From Amycolatopsis keratiniphila subsp. keratiniphila (lineage in GTDB: Bacteria; Actinomycetota; Actinomycetes; Mycobacteriales; Pseudonocardiaceae), in assembly GCF_001620365.2 (NCBI RefSeq), contig NZ_LQMT02000021.1:1-64000 (forward strand): a stretch of DNA of 64,000 nucleotides, in the 5' to 3' direction. This document shows, in pieces, positions 17,503 through 24,678 of this stretch; the stretch's first letter is position 1; each line of letters begins with the position of its first letter. The position numbers were made by a program, and so were the translations under genes. The notes below the pieces were generated by a model that had not been told where the DNA came from, made no database searches, and worked only from the letters and a program-made list of their open reading frames with translations.

Positions 17503-18444
17503 GTGAACGAGGACGACCAGGGGCACACGACGCTGCCGGGGGTGGACGGCGCCCGCCGGTGGCTGAGCCGTCGTTCCGTGCTGATCGCGGGCGCCTCCGG
17601 CCTCGGGGTCGCCGGGCTCGCCGCCGGAACGGCCACCGGAGCCCTGCCGTTCAGCGAAGCGCTCCAGCGGGCGCTCGGCGTCGCGTCGCCGACCCCGGCC
17701 ACCCAGCTGGGCAGCCCACGTGTCGAGCGCGTCTACTCCGAAGCCCGCGGCCGCGAGGTCGACCTCGTACTCATGCTGCCGACCAAGGCGCCGCCCAAGG
17801 GCCTGCCGATGTCGCTGATGCTGCACGGCCTCCACGGCACCGCGCGGCACGCGGCCCCGACAGGACTGCTGAAGCAGCTCGGCAGCGACGTCGCCCGCAA
17901 GGCGGTGCCCCCGTTCGGGTTCGTCGCCGTCGACGGCGGAGACCACTACTGGCACGAGAACAAGCCGGGTGACAACCCGATGGCGATGCTGCTCGAAGAG
18001 GTCCCCCGCTGGCTCGCCGCGCGCGGCCTCGGCGGCCGGGACGGCCAGCCGTTCGCCGCCACCGGGCTTTCGATGGGCGGCTTCGGCGCGCTGCTGTACA
18101 CCCGGCGCCGTCTCGAACGCCGCCGCCGGCCCGCCGCGGTCGCGGCCCTCGCGCCCGCGCTGATCACGTCGTGGGCCGAGATGAGCAAACGGCGCGCGTT
18201 CCGCGACGCCGCCGACTGGGGATCGCTGGACCCACTGCGCCACATCGACGTCACCAAGAGCGTGCCGACCGGCATCTGGTGCGGGACCGAAGACCCGTTC
18301 ATCGGCGGGGTGCGGAAGTTCATCGCCGAGGCGCGGCCCATGGTCGCGCACACCTCGCGCGGCAAGCACGGCGACGCCTTCAACCGCACGGTCGTGCCGA
18401 GCCTGGTCGCGTTCCTCGGCAAGCACGTCCCGAAGAACACCTGA
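17503..18444 (+). CDS. Tat-exported alpha/beta hydrolase (putative esterase)
   Basis: With the GTG start at 17503 the protein has 313 residues. A twin-arginine signal (WLSRRSVLIAGASGLGVAGL) lies about 25 residues from the start, which favours this start over the GTG at 17431. The hydrolase core shows SLMLHGLHG (oxyanion strand), the nucleophile elbow GLSMGGFGALL and a late GKHGDAFNR His, as in the esterase D/antigen 85-like group. It should act outside the cytoplasmic membrane, perhaps on acylated lipids or sugars. Confidence 0.82.
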   Translation: MNEDDQGHTTLPGVDGARRWLSRRSVLIAGASGLGVAGLAAGTATGALPFSEALQRALGVASPTPATQLGSPRVERVYSEARGREVDLVLMLPTKAPPKGLPMSLMLHGLHGTARHAAPTGLLKQLGSDVARKAVPPFGFVAVDGGDHYWHENKPGDNPMAMLLEEVPRWLAARGLGGRDGQPFAATGLSMGGFGALLYTRRRLERRRRPAAVAALAPALITSWAEMSKRRAFRDAADWGSLDPLRHIDVTKSVPTGIWCGTEDPFIGGVRKFIAEARPMVAHTSRGKHGDAFNRTVVPSLVAFLGKHVPKNT

Positions 18445-18450
18445 GGCCCC

Positions 18451-19371
18451 TCAGACGCGGAAGTAGATCCTGGTCACGGTCGACCCCGGTCTCAGGTACT
18501 GCCGGACCAGGTCGGCCACCTGGTTCACCAGCACCAGGCCCCGTCCGCCGATCTGCCCCGGCGAGGCGGGACGGCGGCCTGCCAGCGGATCGCTCAGCGT
18601 GCCCTCGTCGATGACCTCACAGAGCACGTAGCCCTCTTCACGCCAGACACGGACGACACCGTGCCCCGAACCGTGCAGCACGCTGTTGGCGGACAGTTCG
18701 GCCACGGCGAGCACGAGGTCTTCCACGCGCTCCAAAGCGAGCCCGTACTCCTCGGCCCGGTCCTGCGCGAAACTCCGCACCGCGCCGAGCCGGGCGAGGT
18801 CGAAACGGAACGCGTCGGCCGCCCGCGGTTCGGGCAATGGGAGGTTGTACTTCTCGACGACCGCGTCAGGGGCGTACCCCGCGCTCGGGCGGTCTCCCCC
18901 GGCGCCGGACAGCGTCGGATGGGTCCGCTCGGCGTCGGCCAGGACGTCGTCTTCGAGCCGGTTGCGGTCGTACGGGCAGAGAATGCTCAGCTCGCGGTCC
19001 CCGAAGGCGAAGTTGATCAGCGCCTCGTGCTGCGCGCAGGCCGGGTACTCCAGCGCCGACCGGCCCGCCCAGATCGGTTCACCGATGATCCGCACCGGCC
19101 CCGGGCGGTGGTCCGCGAACGCGAGCAGCACGCCGGGGAGGATGCGGCCGGGATTGCGGCCCGCCTCGGTCATGTCGATGAGCTCGACCCCGGCCGCGGA
19201 ATCGCCCAAGGCGGCTTCGATCAGCGCCAGGTTCCGGCCCGGCACGGCCACCGCGACGGGCTGGCCGAGCTTCAGGCCCTCCAGGATGTACGGAACCGTA
19301 CCGTCCAGGTACTCGGTGTCACCGGAGTAGAGCAGGCCCACGTGGGAGAAGAGACCCGCGGTGACTGTCAC
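18451..19371 (-). CDS. MEDS-domain anti-sigma factor-like ATP-binding protein
   Basis: A 306-residue cytoplasmic protein with an N-terminal MEDS domain (about residues 8-165; HVGLLYSGDTEYLDG, CPYDRNRLEDDV) and a C-terminal HATPase_c domain of the RsbW/anti-sigma type (LVLAVAELSANSVLHG N-box, GGRGLVLVNQVADLV). MEDS domains are thought to sense small ligands in methanogen and actinomycete regulators; the ATPase part usually binds a sigma factor or anti-anti-sigma factor. No partner gene is adjacent. The stop is 6 bp from the convergent esterase gene. Confidence 0.85.
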   Translation of the reverse strand: MTVTAGLFSHVGLLYSGDTEYLDGTVPYILEGLKLGQPVAVAVPGRNLALIEAALGDSAAGVELIDMTEAGRNPGRILPGVLLAFADHRPGPVRIIGEPIWAGRSALEYPACAQHEALINFAFGDRELSILCPYDRNRLEDDVLADAERTHPTLSGAGGDRPSAGYAPDAVVEKYNLPLPEPRAADAFRFDLARLGAVRSFAQDRAEEYGLALERVEDLVLAVAELSANSVLHGSGHGVVRVWREEGYVLCEVIDEGTLSDPLAGRRPASPGQIGGRGLVLVNQVADLVRQYLRPGSTVTRIYFRV

Positions 19372-19447
19372 GGACTCGTCTTACCCCGTGAAGACGATTC
19401 TGAAACCCTGCTAACGGAGGGAAATCGCCGAAACGGCGCCGGGCCGA

Positions 19448-19828
19448 TCAGCCGAGCCAGCGTCCCGCCATCGAGATCAGCCAGAATCCGGCGAGCGTCG
19501 CACCGGTGAACAGTCCCGTCCAGGCGACCAGCGACTGGTTCGCCTCAGCACTTTTCGCCGCCTTGAGCCGGACGAGCGCATACGCCGAAACGGCGAAGAA
19601 CGGCAACGGGATCAGCGGCAGTGGCGACAAGCGGACGACCCCGGCCACCAGGCAGGTCGCCACGAGCACGCCCAGCGCGATCGTCAGCGCCCGCGGGAGC
19701 CACGGATGCCCGCGGTAGGCCCCGACGACGATGCGTTCGGTGAGTTCGACGAGTCCCCTGACCTCGCGTGGACTCGCGGCTTCCAGCTCGGGAGCCTCGT
19801 TCTCGTCCTTCGTGGGAGTCAGCGGCAC
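19448..19828 (-). CDS. membrane protein of unknown function
   Basis: A 126-residue protein with an acidic N-terminus, a helical region (REVRGLVELTERIVVGAYRG) and about three hydrophobic segments (residues 46-64, 68-87 and 103-121). I do not recognise a named family. It lies upstream of the MEDS gene on the same strand with a 76-bp gap, so co-transcription is possible but not shown. Confidence 0.7.
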   Translation of the reverse strand: MPLTPTKDENEAPELEAASPREVRGLVELTERIVVGAYRGHPWLPRALTIALGVLVATCLVAGVVRLSPLPLIPLPFFAVSAYALVRLKAAKSAEANQSLVAWTGLFTGATLAGFWLISMAGRWLG

Positions 19829-19877
19829 CTTCGCATCCTATCCCGGTCCGGTCACCGGCCGGACCGGGCCGGAGAAA

Positions 19878-19915
19878 CCGATGCCCCGGCCGGGTGGATC
19901 CGGCCGGGGCATCGG
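19878..19915 (-). terminator. rho-independent terminator of clpX
   Basis: A perfect 16-bp GC-rich stem (19878-19893 with 19900-19915) around a 6-nt loop, followed on the minus strand by TTTCTCC. It lies 17 bp after the clpX stop, as expected for its terminator. Confidence 0.8.
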
Positions 19916-19932
19916 TGACGAAACAGCCTTTC

Positions 19933-21228
19933 TCAGGCGGACTTCTCGCCGCGCTCGCTGCTTCGACGGCGTGACGGCTGACGCGCCACGATCGTCGGGT
20001 TCACGTTCTCGCGGACGGTCTGCTCGGTGATGACGACCTTCGCGACGTCGTCGCGGCTGGGGATGTCGTACATGACCGGCTGCAGGACCTCTTCCATGAT
20101 CGCGCGCAGGCCGCGGGCGCCGGTGCCGCGGAGCACGGCCTGATCGGCGATGGCCTCGAGCGCGGTCTTGGTGAACTCCAGCTCGACGTTGTCCATCTCG
20201 AAGAGCTTCTTGTACTGCTTCACCAGCGCGTTGCGCGGCGTGGTCAGGATGCTGACCAGCGAGTCCTTGTCGAGGTGGGTCACCGTCGCCACGACCGGGA
20301 GACGCCCGATGAACTCCGGGATCAGCCCGAACTTGATCAGGTCCTCCGGCATGGTGTCGGAGAAGATGTCGCTCTCGTCGATCTCGGCCTTGGTGCGGAT
20401 CTCCGCGCCGAACCCGAGGCCGCGTTTGCCGACCCGCTCGTTGATGATCTTCTCCAGCCCGGCGAACGCGCCGGCCACGATGAACAGCACGTTCGTCGTG
20501 TCGATCTGGATGAACTCCTGGTGCGGGTGCTTGCGGCCGCCCTGCGGCGGCACCGAGGCGGTGGTGCCCTCGAGGATCTTCAGCAGCGCCTGCTGCACGC
20601 CCTCACCGGACACGTCGCGGGTGATCGACGGATTCTCCGACTTGCGGGCGATCTTGTCGACCTCGTCGATGTAGATGATGCCCGTCTCGGCGCGCTTGAC
20701 GTCGTAATCCGCCGCCTGGATCAGCTTGAGCAGGATGTTCTCGACGTCCTCGCCCACGTACCCGGCCTCGGTGAGCGCCGTGGCGTCCGCGATCGCGAAC
20801 GGGACGTTCAACATCTTCGCCAGGGTCTGGGCCAGATAGGTCTTGCCGCAGCCCGTCGGCCCGAGCATCAGGATGTTGGACTTCGCCAGCTCGACGGTCT
20901 CGTCCTTGGAATCCTTCGGCCCGGCCTTGTCGTCGGACTGCACACGCTTGTAGTGGTTGTACACCGCCACGGCCAGCGAACGCTTCGCGTCGTCCTGGCC
21001 GATGATGTACTGCTCGAGGAACTCGTGGATCTCGGCGGGTTTGGGCAGCTCGTCGAGCTTGACCTCGCCGGCCTCGGCCAGTTCCTCTTCGATGATCTCG
21101 TTGCAGAGATCGATGCACTCATCGCAGATGTAGACCCCGGGGCCGGCAATGAGCTTCTTCACCTGCTTCTGGCTCTTGCCGCAGAAAGAACATTTCAGCA
21201 GGTCGCCGCCGTCACCGATCCGTGCCAT
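19933..21228 (-). CDS. clpX: ATP-dependent Clp protease ATP-binding subunit ClpX
   Basis: A 431-residue AAA+ unfoldase that feeds substrates to ClpP. The N-terminal zinc-binding domain has Cys13, Cys16, Cys35 and Cys38 (CSFC and CDEC). Walker A is GPTGCGKT (123-130), Walker B IIYIDEVDK, the pore loop GYVGEDVE and sensor regions RGTGARGLRAIMEE. The IGF-type ClpP-docking region appears as GFGAEI. It is separated from clpP2 by 217 bp holding a terminator-like hairpin, so it may have its own promoter. Confidence 0.97.
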   Translation of the reverse strand: MARIGDGGDLLKCSFCGKSQKQVKKLIAGPGVYICDECIDLCNEIIEEELAEAGEVKLDELPKPAEIHEFLEQYIIGQDDAKRSLAVAVYNHYKRVQSDDKAGPKDSKDETVELAKSNILMLGPTGCGKTYLAQTLAKMLNVPFAIADATALTEAGYVGEDVENILLKLIQAADYDVKRAETGIIYIDEVDKIARKSENPSITRDVSGEGVQQALLKILEGTTASVPPQGGRKHPHQEFIQIDTTNVLFIVAGAFAGLEKIINERVGKRGLGFGAEIRTKAEIDESDIFSDTMPEDLIKFGLIPEFIGRLPVVATVTHLDKDSLVSILTTPRNALVKQYKKLFEMDNVELEFTKTALEAIADQAVLRGTGARGLRAIMEEVLQPVMYDIPSRDDVAKVVITEQTVRENVNPTIVARQPSRRRSSERGEKSA

Positions 21229-21397
21229 GGCCGTTGACCTCGTCCCCTCCGGCGCGATACGCGCCTGACTGTCTTACCGCCCCGGTCACGGATGACCTCT
21301 CGGAGCCTCACACACTGCCACTGACGGTACCCGTCCGATGCCGCCGACGGGAGAACCAACGTCATATCTGAGCACGCCAGAAGCTGACCATAGACCA

Positions 21398-21438
21398 GGG
21401 GTCCGGTGCGTGTCGTCTCCCGACACGCACCGGCCCCT
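21398..21438 (-). terminator. hairpin after clpP2
   Basis: A 13-bp stem (21403-21415 with 21421-21433) around a TCTCC loop can be lengthened by flanking GGGG/CCCC pairs. It lies just downstream of clpP2 on the minus strand and probably ends or attenuates transcription into clpX. No clear U tract follows. The remaining bases of the clpP2-clpX gap (21229-21397) show no gene. Confidence 0.65.
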
Positions 21439-21445
21439 CCCTCGA

Positions 21446-22117
21446 TCAGCTGCTCGAAGCCTTGCGGTACTCGAGCACCTCGTCGACGATCCCGTACGCC
21501 TTGGCCTCGTCGGCCGTCAGGATCTTGTCGCGCTCGATGTCCTTCTTGACCTCGTCGGCGTCCTTCTTGGTGTGCTTCGCCAGGATGACCTCCATCTGGC
21601 GCCGCACCCGCTGGATCTCGTTGGCCTGGATCTCCAGGTCCGACACCTGGCCGTAGGTGCCCTCGGTGGCGGGCTGGTGGATCAGCACGCGCGAGTTCGG
21701 CAGCGTGAACCGCTTGCCGGGGGTACCGGCGGCCAGCAGCACCGCGGCGGCCGAGGCGGCCTGGCCGATGCACATGGTGACGATGTCCGGGCGGACGTAC
21801 TGCATCGTGTCGTAGATCGCCATCAGCGCGGTGAACGAGCCACCGGGCGAGTTGATCAGGATCATGATGTCGCGGTCCGGGTCCTCGTGCTCGAGGTGGA
21901 GCAGCTGGACCATCACGTCGTTGGCCGACGCGTCGTCGATCTGCACGCCGAGCATGATCTGACGCTCTTCGTACAGCTTGTTGTACGGGTTCGATTCCTT
22001 GATGCCGTAGCTCGTGCGCTCGACGTACGAGGGCAGGACGTACCGCGACTGCGGCAGCTGGAGCCGCGACTGCATCCCGGGCGCCTGCGACCCGATCGGA
22101 AGCTGGAAGTTGCTCAT
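21446..22117 (-). CDS. clpP2: ATP-dependent Clp protease proteolytic subunit ClpP2
   Basis: A 223-residue serine peptidase subunit. The catalytic Ser is in CIGQAASAAAVLLAAG, the His in RVLIHQP and the Asp in the ERDKILTADEA region. The N-terminal ESNPYNKLYEERQIMLGVQ and the C-terminal VLEYRKASSS closely follow mycobacterial ClpP2, which forms a mixed tetradecamer with ClpP1. It follows clpP1 by 27 bp in one operon; ClpP1P2 works with the ClpX encoded next. Confidence 0.95.
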   Translation of the reverse strand: MSNFQLPIGSQAPGMQSRLQLPQSRYVLPSYVERTSYGIKESNPYNKLYEERQIMLGVQIDDASANDVMVQLLHLEHEDPDRDIMILINSPGGSFTALMAIYDTMQYVRPDIVTMCIGQAASAAAVLLAAGTPGKRFTLPNSRVLIHQPATEGTYGQVSDLEIQANEIQRVRRQMEVILAKHTKKDADEVKKDIERDKILTADEAKAYGIVDEVLEYRKASSS

Positions 22118-22144
22118 GAAATTCTCCTGTGTGCCGGGCGCGGA

Positions 22145-22747
22145 TCAGCTGTTGGGAAGCGGGTTCTCACGAGTGAGGACCTGGTCCACGAAGCCGTAGT
22201 CCTTCGCCTCCTGCGCGGTGAACCAGCGGTCGCGGTCACCGTCCTTGACGATCTGCTCGACCGTCTGGCCGGTCTGCTCGGCGGTGATCCGGGCCAGCTC
22301 CTGCTTCCACTTGCCGAACACCTCGGCCTGGATGGCGATGTCGGAGGCCGTGCCGCCGACCCCCGCCGAGGGCTGGTGCATGAGGATGCGCGCGTGCTGC
22401 AGCGCGTACCGCTTGCCGGGCGTGCCGGAGGAGAGCAGGAACTGCCCCATCGACGCGGCCAGGCCCATCGCGTAGGTCGCGACGTCCGGGCGGATCAGCT
22501 GCATGGTGTCGTAGATCGCGAAACCCGCGGTGACCGAGCCACCGGGCGAGTTGATGTAGAAGCGGATGTCCGACTCGGAGTCGTCTGCGTCGAGCAGCAA
22601 CAACTGGGCGGTGATCCGGTTGGCGACCTCGTCGTTGACCTCGGAGCCGAGGACGACGATGCGCTCCTGGAGCAACCGCTCGAAGACCGAGTCGGTGAGG
22701 TTGAGCCCTGCGGTACCGGTCCGCGCCTGGGGCGTGTGCTGCGTCAC
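22145..22747 (-). CDS. clpP1: ATP-dependent Clp protease proteolytic subunit ClpP1
   Basis: A 200-residue subunit when started at the GTG at 22747, which has AAGGCAGG upstream and gives the family's usual N-terminus (LNLTDSVFERLLQERIVVLG). An in-frame extension to 22873 runs over the hairpin and is not supported. Catalytic Ser99 is in GLAASMGQ, His124 in ILMHQP and Asp in DGDRDRWFTAQEA. It resembles mycobacterial ClpP1 and should pair with ClpP2. Confidence 0.94.
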   Translation of the reverse strand: MTQHTPQARTGTAGLNLTDSVFERLLQERIVVLGSEVNDEVANRITAQLLLLDADDSESDIRFYINSPGGSVTAGFAIYDTMQLIRPDVATYAMGLAASMGQFLLSSGTPGKRYALQHARILMHQPSAGVGGTASDIAIQAEVFGKWKQELARITAEQTGQTVEQIVKDGDRDRWFTAQEAKDYGFVDQVLTRENPLPNS

Positions 22748-22837
22748 GTCATGCCTGCCTTTTCGCCGACGGCGGCGGGTGGAACGTTCGCCGCCGCGTA
22801 TGTCCAGATGCTTGAGGATCTTGCAACCGACCCTAAC

Positions 22838-22877
22838 GAACTTGGGCGGTGCAGAATGCCTGACACCGCCCAAGTTC
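22838..22877 (-). terminator. 14-bp hairpin between tig and clpP1
   Basis: Positions 22838-22851 pair perfectly with 22864-22877 around a 12-nt loop. The site is downstream of tig and upstream of clpP1 on the same strand. It may terminate the tig transcript or act as an attenuator/operator for the clpP operon. The missing U tract leaves both open. Confidence 0.6.
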
Positions 22878-22919
22878 GCTTACAGCTTTACGGTCCGTTT
22901 CGACCGGACCGGATATTCC

Positions 22920-24290
22920 CTACTCGGCCGCAGTCTTCGCGGTCTCCTCGGTGACCTGCGTCTCCTCGGCTGCGGGGCCGAAGAGCTCTTCGAGGTCGAC
23001 CGTGGCGCCGGAGGCGTCGGTCACCGTGGTCTTGCGGACCACAGAGGCCAGCGCCTTGCCGCGGCGGACGTCGGCGTAGATCGCGGTCAGCTGACCGGAC
23101 TGCTGCGCCCGCTGGACGTACTCGTCCGGGCTGACGCCGAAGCGCTGCGCCTGGTAGATGATGCGTTCGGTGAGCTCGCCGTCGTTGACCGACGTCTGCT
23201 CGGCGTCGGCGATGCTGTCCAGCAGCAGCTGCGTGCGGACCGCCTTCTCCGACTCCTCGCGGACCTCGGTGTCGAACTCTTCGATCGTGCGGCCTTCGGC
23301 CTCCAGCGCCTTCGCGAACTGCGCCTCGTCGTGGTCGAAGGGGTGGATCGCGTCGTGCTTGCGGTTCTCGATCTCGGCCTCGAGGACCTTCTCCGGGATC
23401 GCGACCTCGGTGCGCTCGAGGAGCTCCTCGAGGACCTTGTCACGGGCCTGGACGCCCTGCTGCATCTTCTTGACGCGGCCGAGGCGCTCGCGAAGGTCAC
23501 CCTTCAGCTCGTCGATCGTGTCGAACTCGCTCGCCATCTGGGCGAACTCGTCGTCCGCCTCGGGCAGCTCGCGCTGCTTGATGGTCTGCACGGTGACGGT
23601 GACGTCGGCGTCCTTGCCGGTGTGCTCGCCGGCGACCAGCTTCGTGGTGAAGGTCTTGGTCTCGCCGGCCTTCGCGCCGATGATCGCCTCGTCGATGCCG
23701 TCGACGAGCTGACCGGAGCCGATCTCGTAGGACAGGCCGGTGGTCGAGGCCTCCTCGACCTCCTGGCCGTCGACGGTGGCCGACAGGTCGATCGAGACGA
23801 AGTCGCCGTTCTCGGCCGGGCGGTCGACACCGGTCAGCGTGCCGAAGCGGGCGCGCAGCTCGTCGAGCTGCTCGTCGACCTCGGCGTCGGTCAGTTCGAC
23901 GTCGTCGACGCTGACCGCGAAGCCCTCGAGGTCGGGCAGCGAGATCTCCGGGCGGACGTCGACTTCGGCGGTGAACTCGAGGACCTCGCGGTCCTCCAGC
24001 TTGGTCACCTCGAACTCGGGCTGGCCCAGCGTGCGGACCTCGCCCGCGCGCACGGCTTCCATGTACTTGGCCGGAATGACCTCGTTGACGACCTCGTCGA
24101 GCACCGGGGCTCGCCCGATCCGGCTTTCCAGCACGCGAGCCGGCGCCTTGCCCGGGCGGAAGCCGGGGATGCGCACCTGCTGGGCGATCTTGCGGTAGGC
24201 GCGGTCGAAGTTCGGCTTGAGCTCGTCGAACGGCACCTCGACATTGATCTTGACTCGCGTCGGGCTGAGCTGCTCGACGGTGCTCTTCAA
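22920..24290 (-). CDS. tig: trigger factor
   Basis: A 456-residue ribosome-associated chaperone and peptidyl-prolyl isomerase. The ribosome-docking signature lies in GFRPGKAPARV (about residues 43-53), the FKBP domain covers about residues 155-240 and the helical C-terminal domain follows. The acidic tail (EETQVTEETAKTAAE) is typical of actinomycete versions. The order tig, clpP1, clpP2, clpX is conserved widely in bacteria. Confidence 0.96.
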   Translation of the reverse strand: MKSTVEQLSPTRVKINVEVPFDELKPNFDRAYRKIAQQVRIPGFRPGKAPARVLESRIGRAPVLDEVVNEVIPAKYMEAVRAGEVRTLGQPEFEVTKLEDREVLEFTAEVDVRPEISLPDLEGFAVSVDDVELTDAEVDEQLDELRARFGTLTGVDRPAENGDFVSIDLSATVDGQEVEEASTTGLSYEIGSGQLVDGIDEAIIGAKAGETKTFTTKLVAGEHTGKDADVTVTVQTIKQRELPEADDEFAQMASEFDTIDELKGDLRERLGRVKKMQQGVQARDKVLEELLERTEVAIPEKVLEAEIENRKHDAIHPFDHDEAQFAKALEAEGRTIEEFDTEVREESEKAVRTQLLLDSIADAEQTSVNDGELTERIIYQAQRFGVSPDEYVQRAQQSGQLTAIYADVRRGKALASVVRKTTVTDASGATVDLEELFGPAAEETQVTEETAKTAAE

Positions 24291-24605
24291 CGTATTCTCC
24301 TCGAGCGGTAAACGATGTGTTGGGGCATCCGCATGTCTTCGACGGCGGATGTGCCCTGGTCACCTTGCAGACCGGGCCGTCCGAGTCTAGGCCGTGTCCC
24401 TTCCCGGTCCGGGCCCGGGGCCATCAGCCCGCCCTCGCCCGCCGGTCACAGGTTTCGAACGACGTCGGACCATCAGGCCCCCGACCACCCGATCGGACGA
24501 GTTTTCGGTTCTTCTCTGTTACGAACCGGCCCTTTCCTGGACACGGATGCGTGCCACGCTTCACCATCGGACGCCGTGACGAGGCGTTTCGGCGATCGGA
24601 TGAAG

Positions 24606-24634
24606 TTTACAAACCAGTACTAATTGTCTACGGT
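24606..24634 (+). promoter_or_regulatory. candidate sigma70-type promoter of the desaturase gene
   Basis: TTTACA (24606-24611) and TACGGT (24629-24634) are separated by 17 bp in a locally AT-rich stretch of the 388-bp tig/desaturase divergent gap. A start near 24641 would give a leader of about 38 nt, with AGGGGG before the ATG. The rest of the gap, including an imperfect inverted repeat near 24325-24362, shows no gene. Confidence 0.4.
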
Positions 24635-24678
24635 GTGCTGGCTCGACCCGGTAGCCATCGACCGAGGGGGAACGATCG

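Noticed and set aside
22780..22800. Possible ClgR site (GTTCGCCGCCGCG) upstream of clpP1
   Set aside because: Spacing does not fit the ClgR consensus as I know it, so I did not list it as a feature.
22748..22873. Longer ClpP1 N-terminus
   Set aside because: It would translate the palindrome at 22838-22877 into Arg-rich text not seen in ClpP1; the GTG at 22747 has a good ribosome site.
24605..24632. Possible palindromic operator around AGTACT upstream of the desaturase
   Set aside because: Outside the six central bases the two halves match poorly; the promoter reading is better supported.
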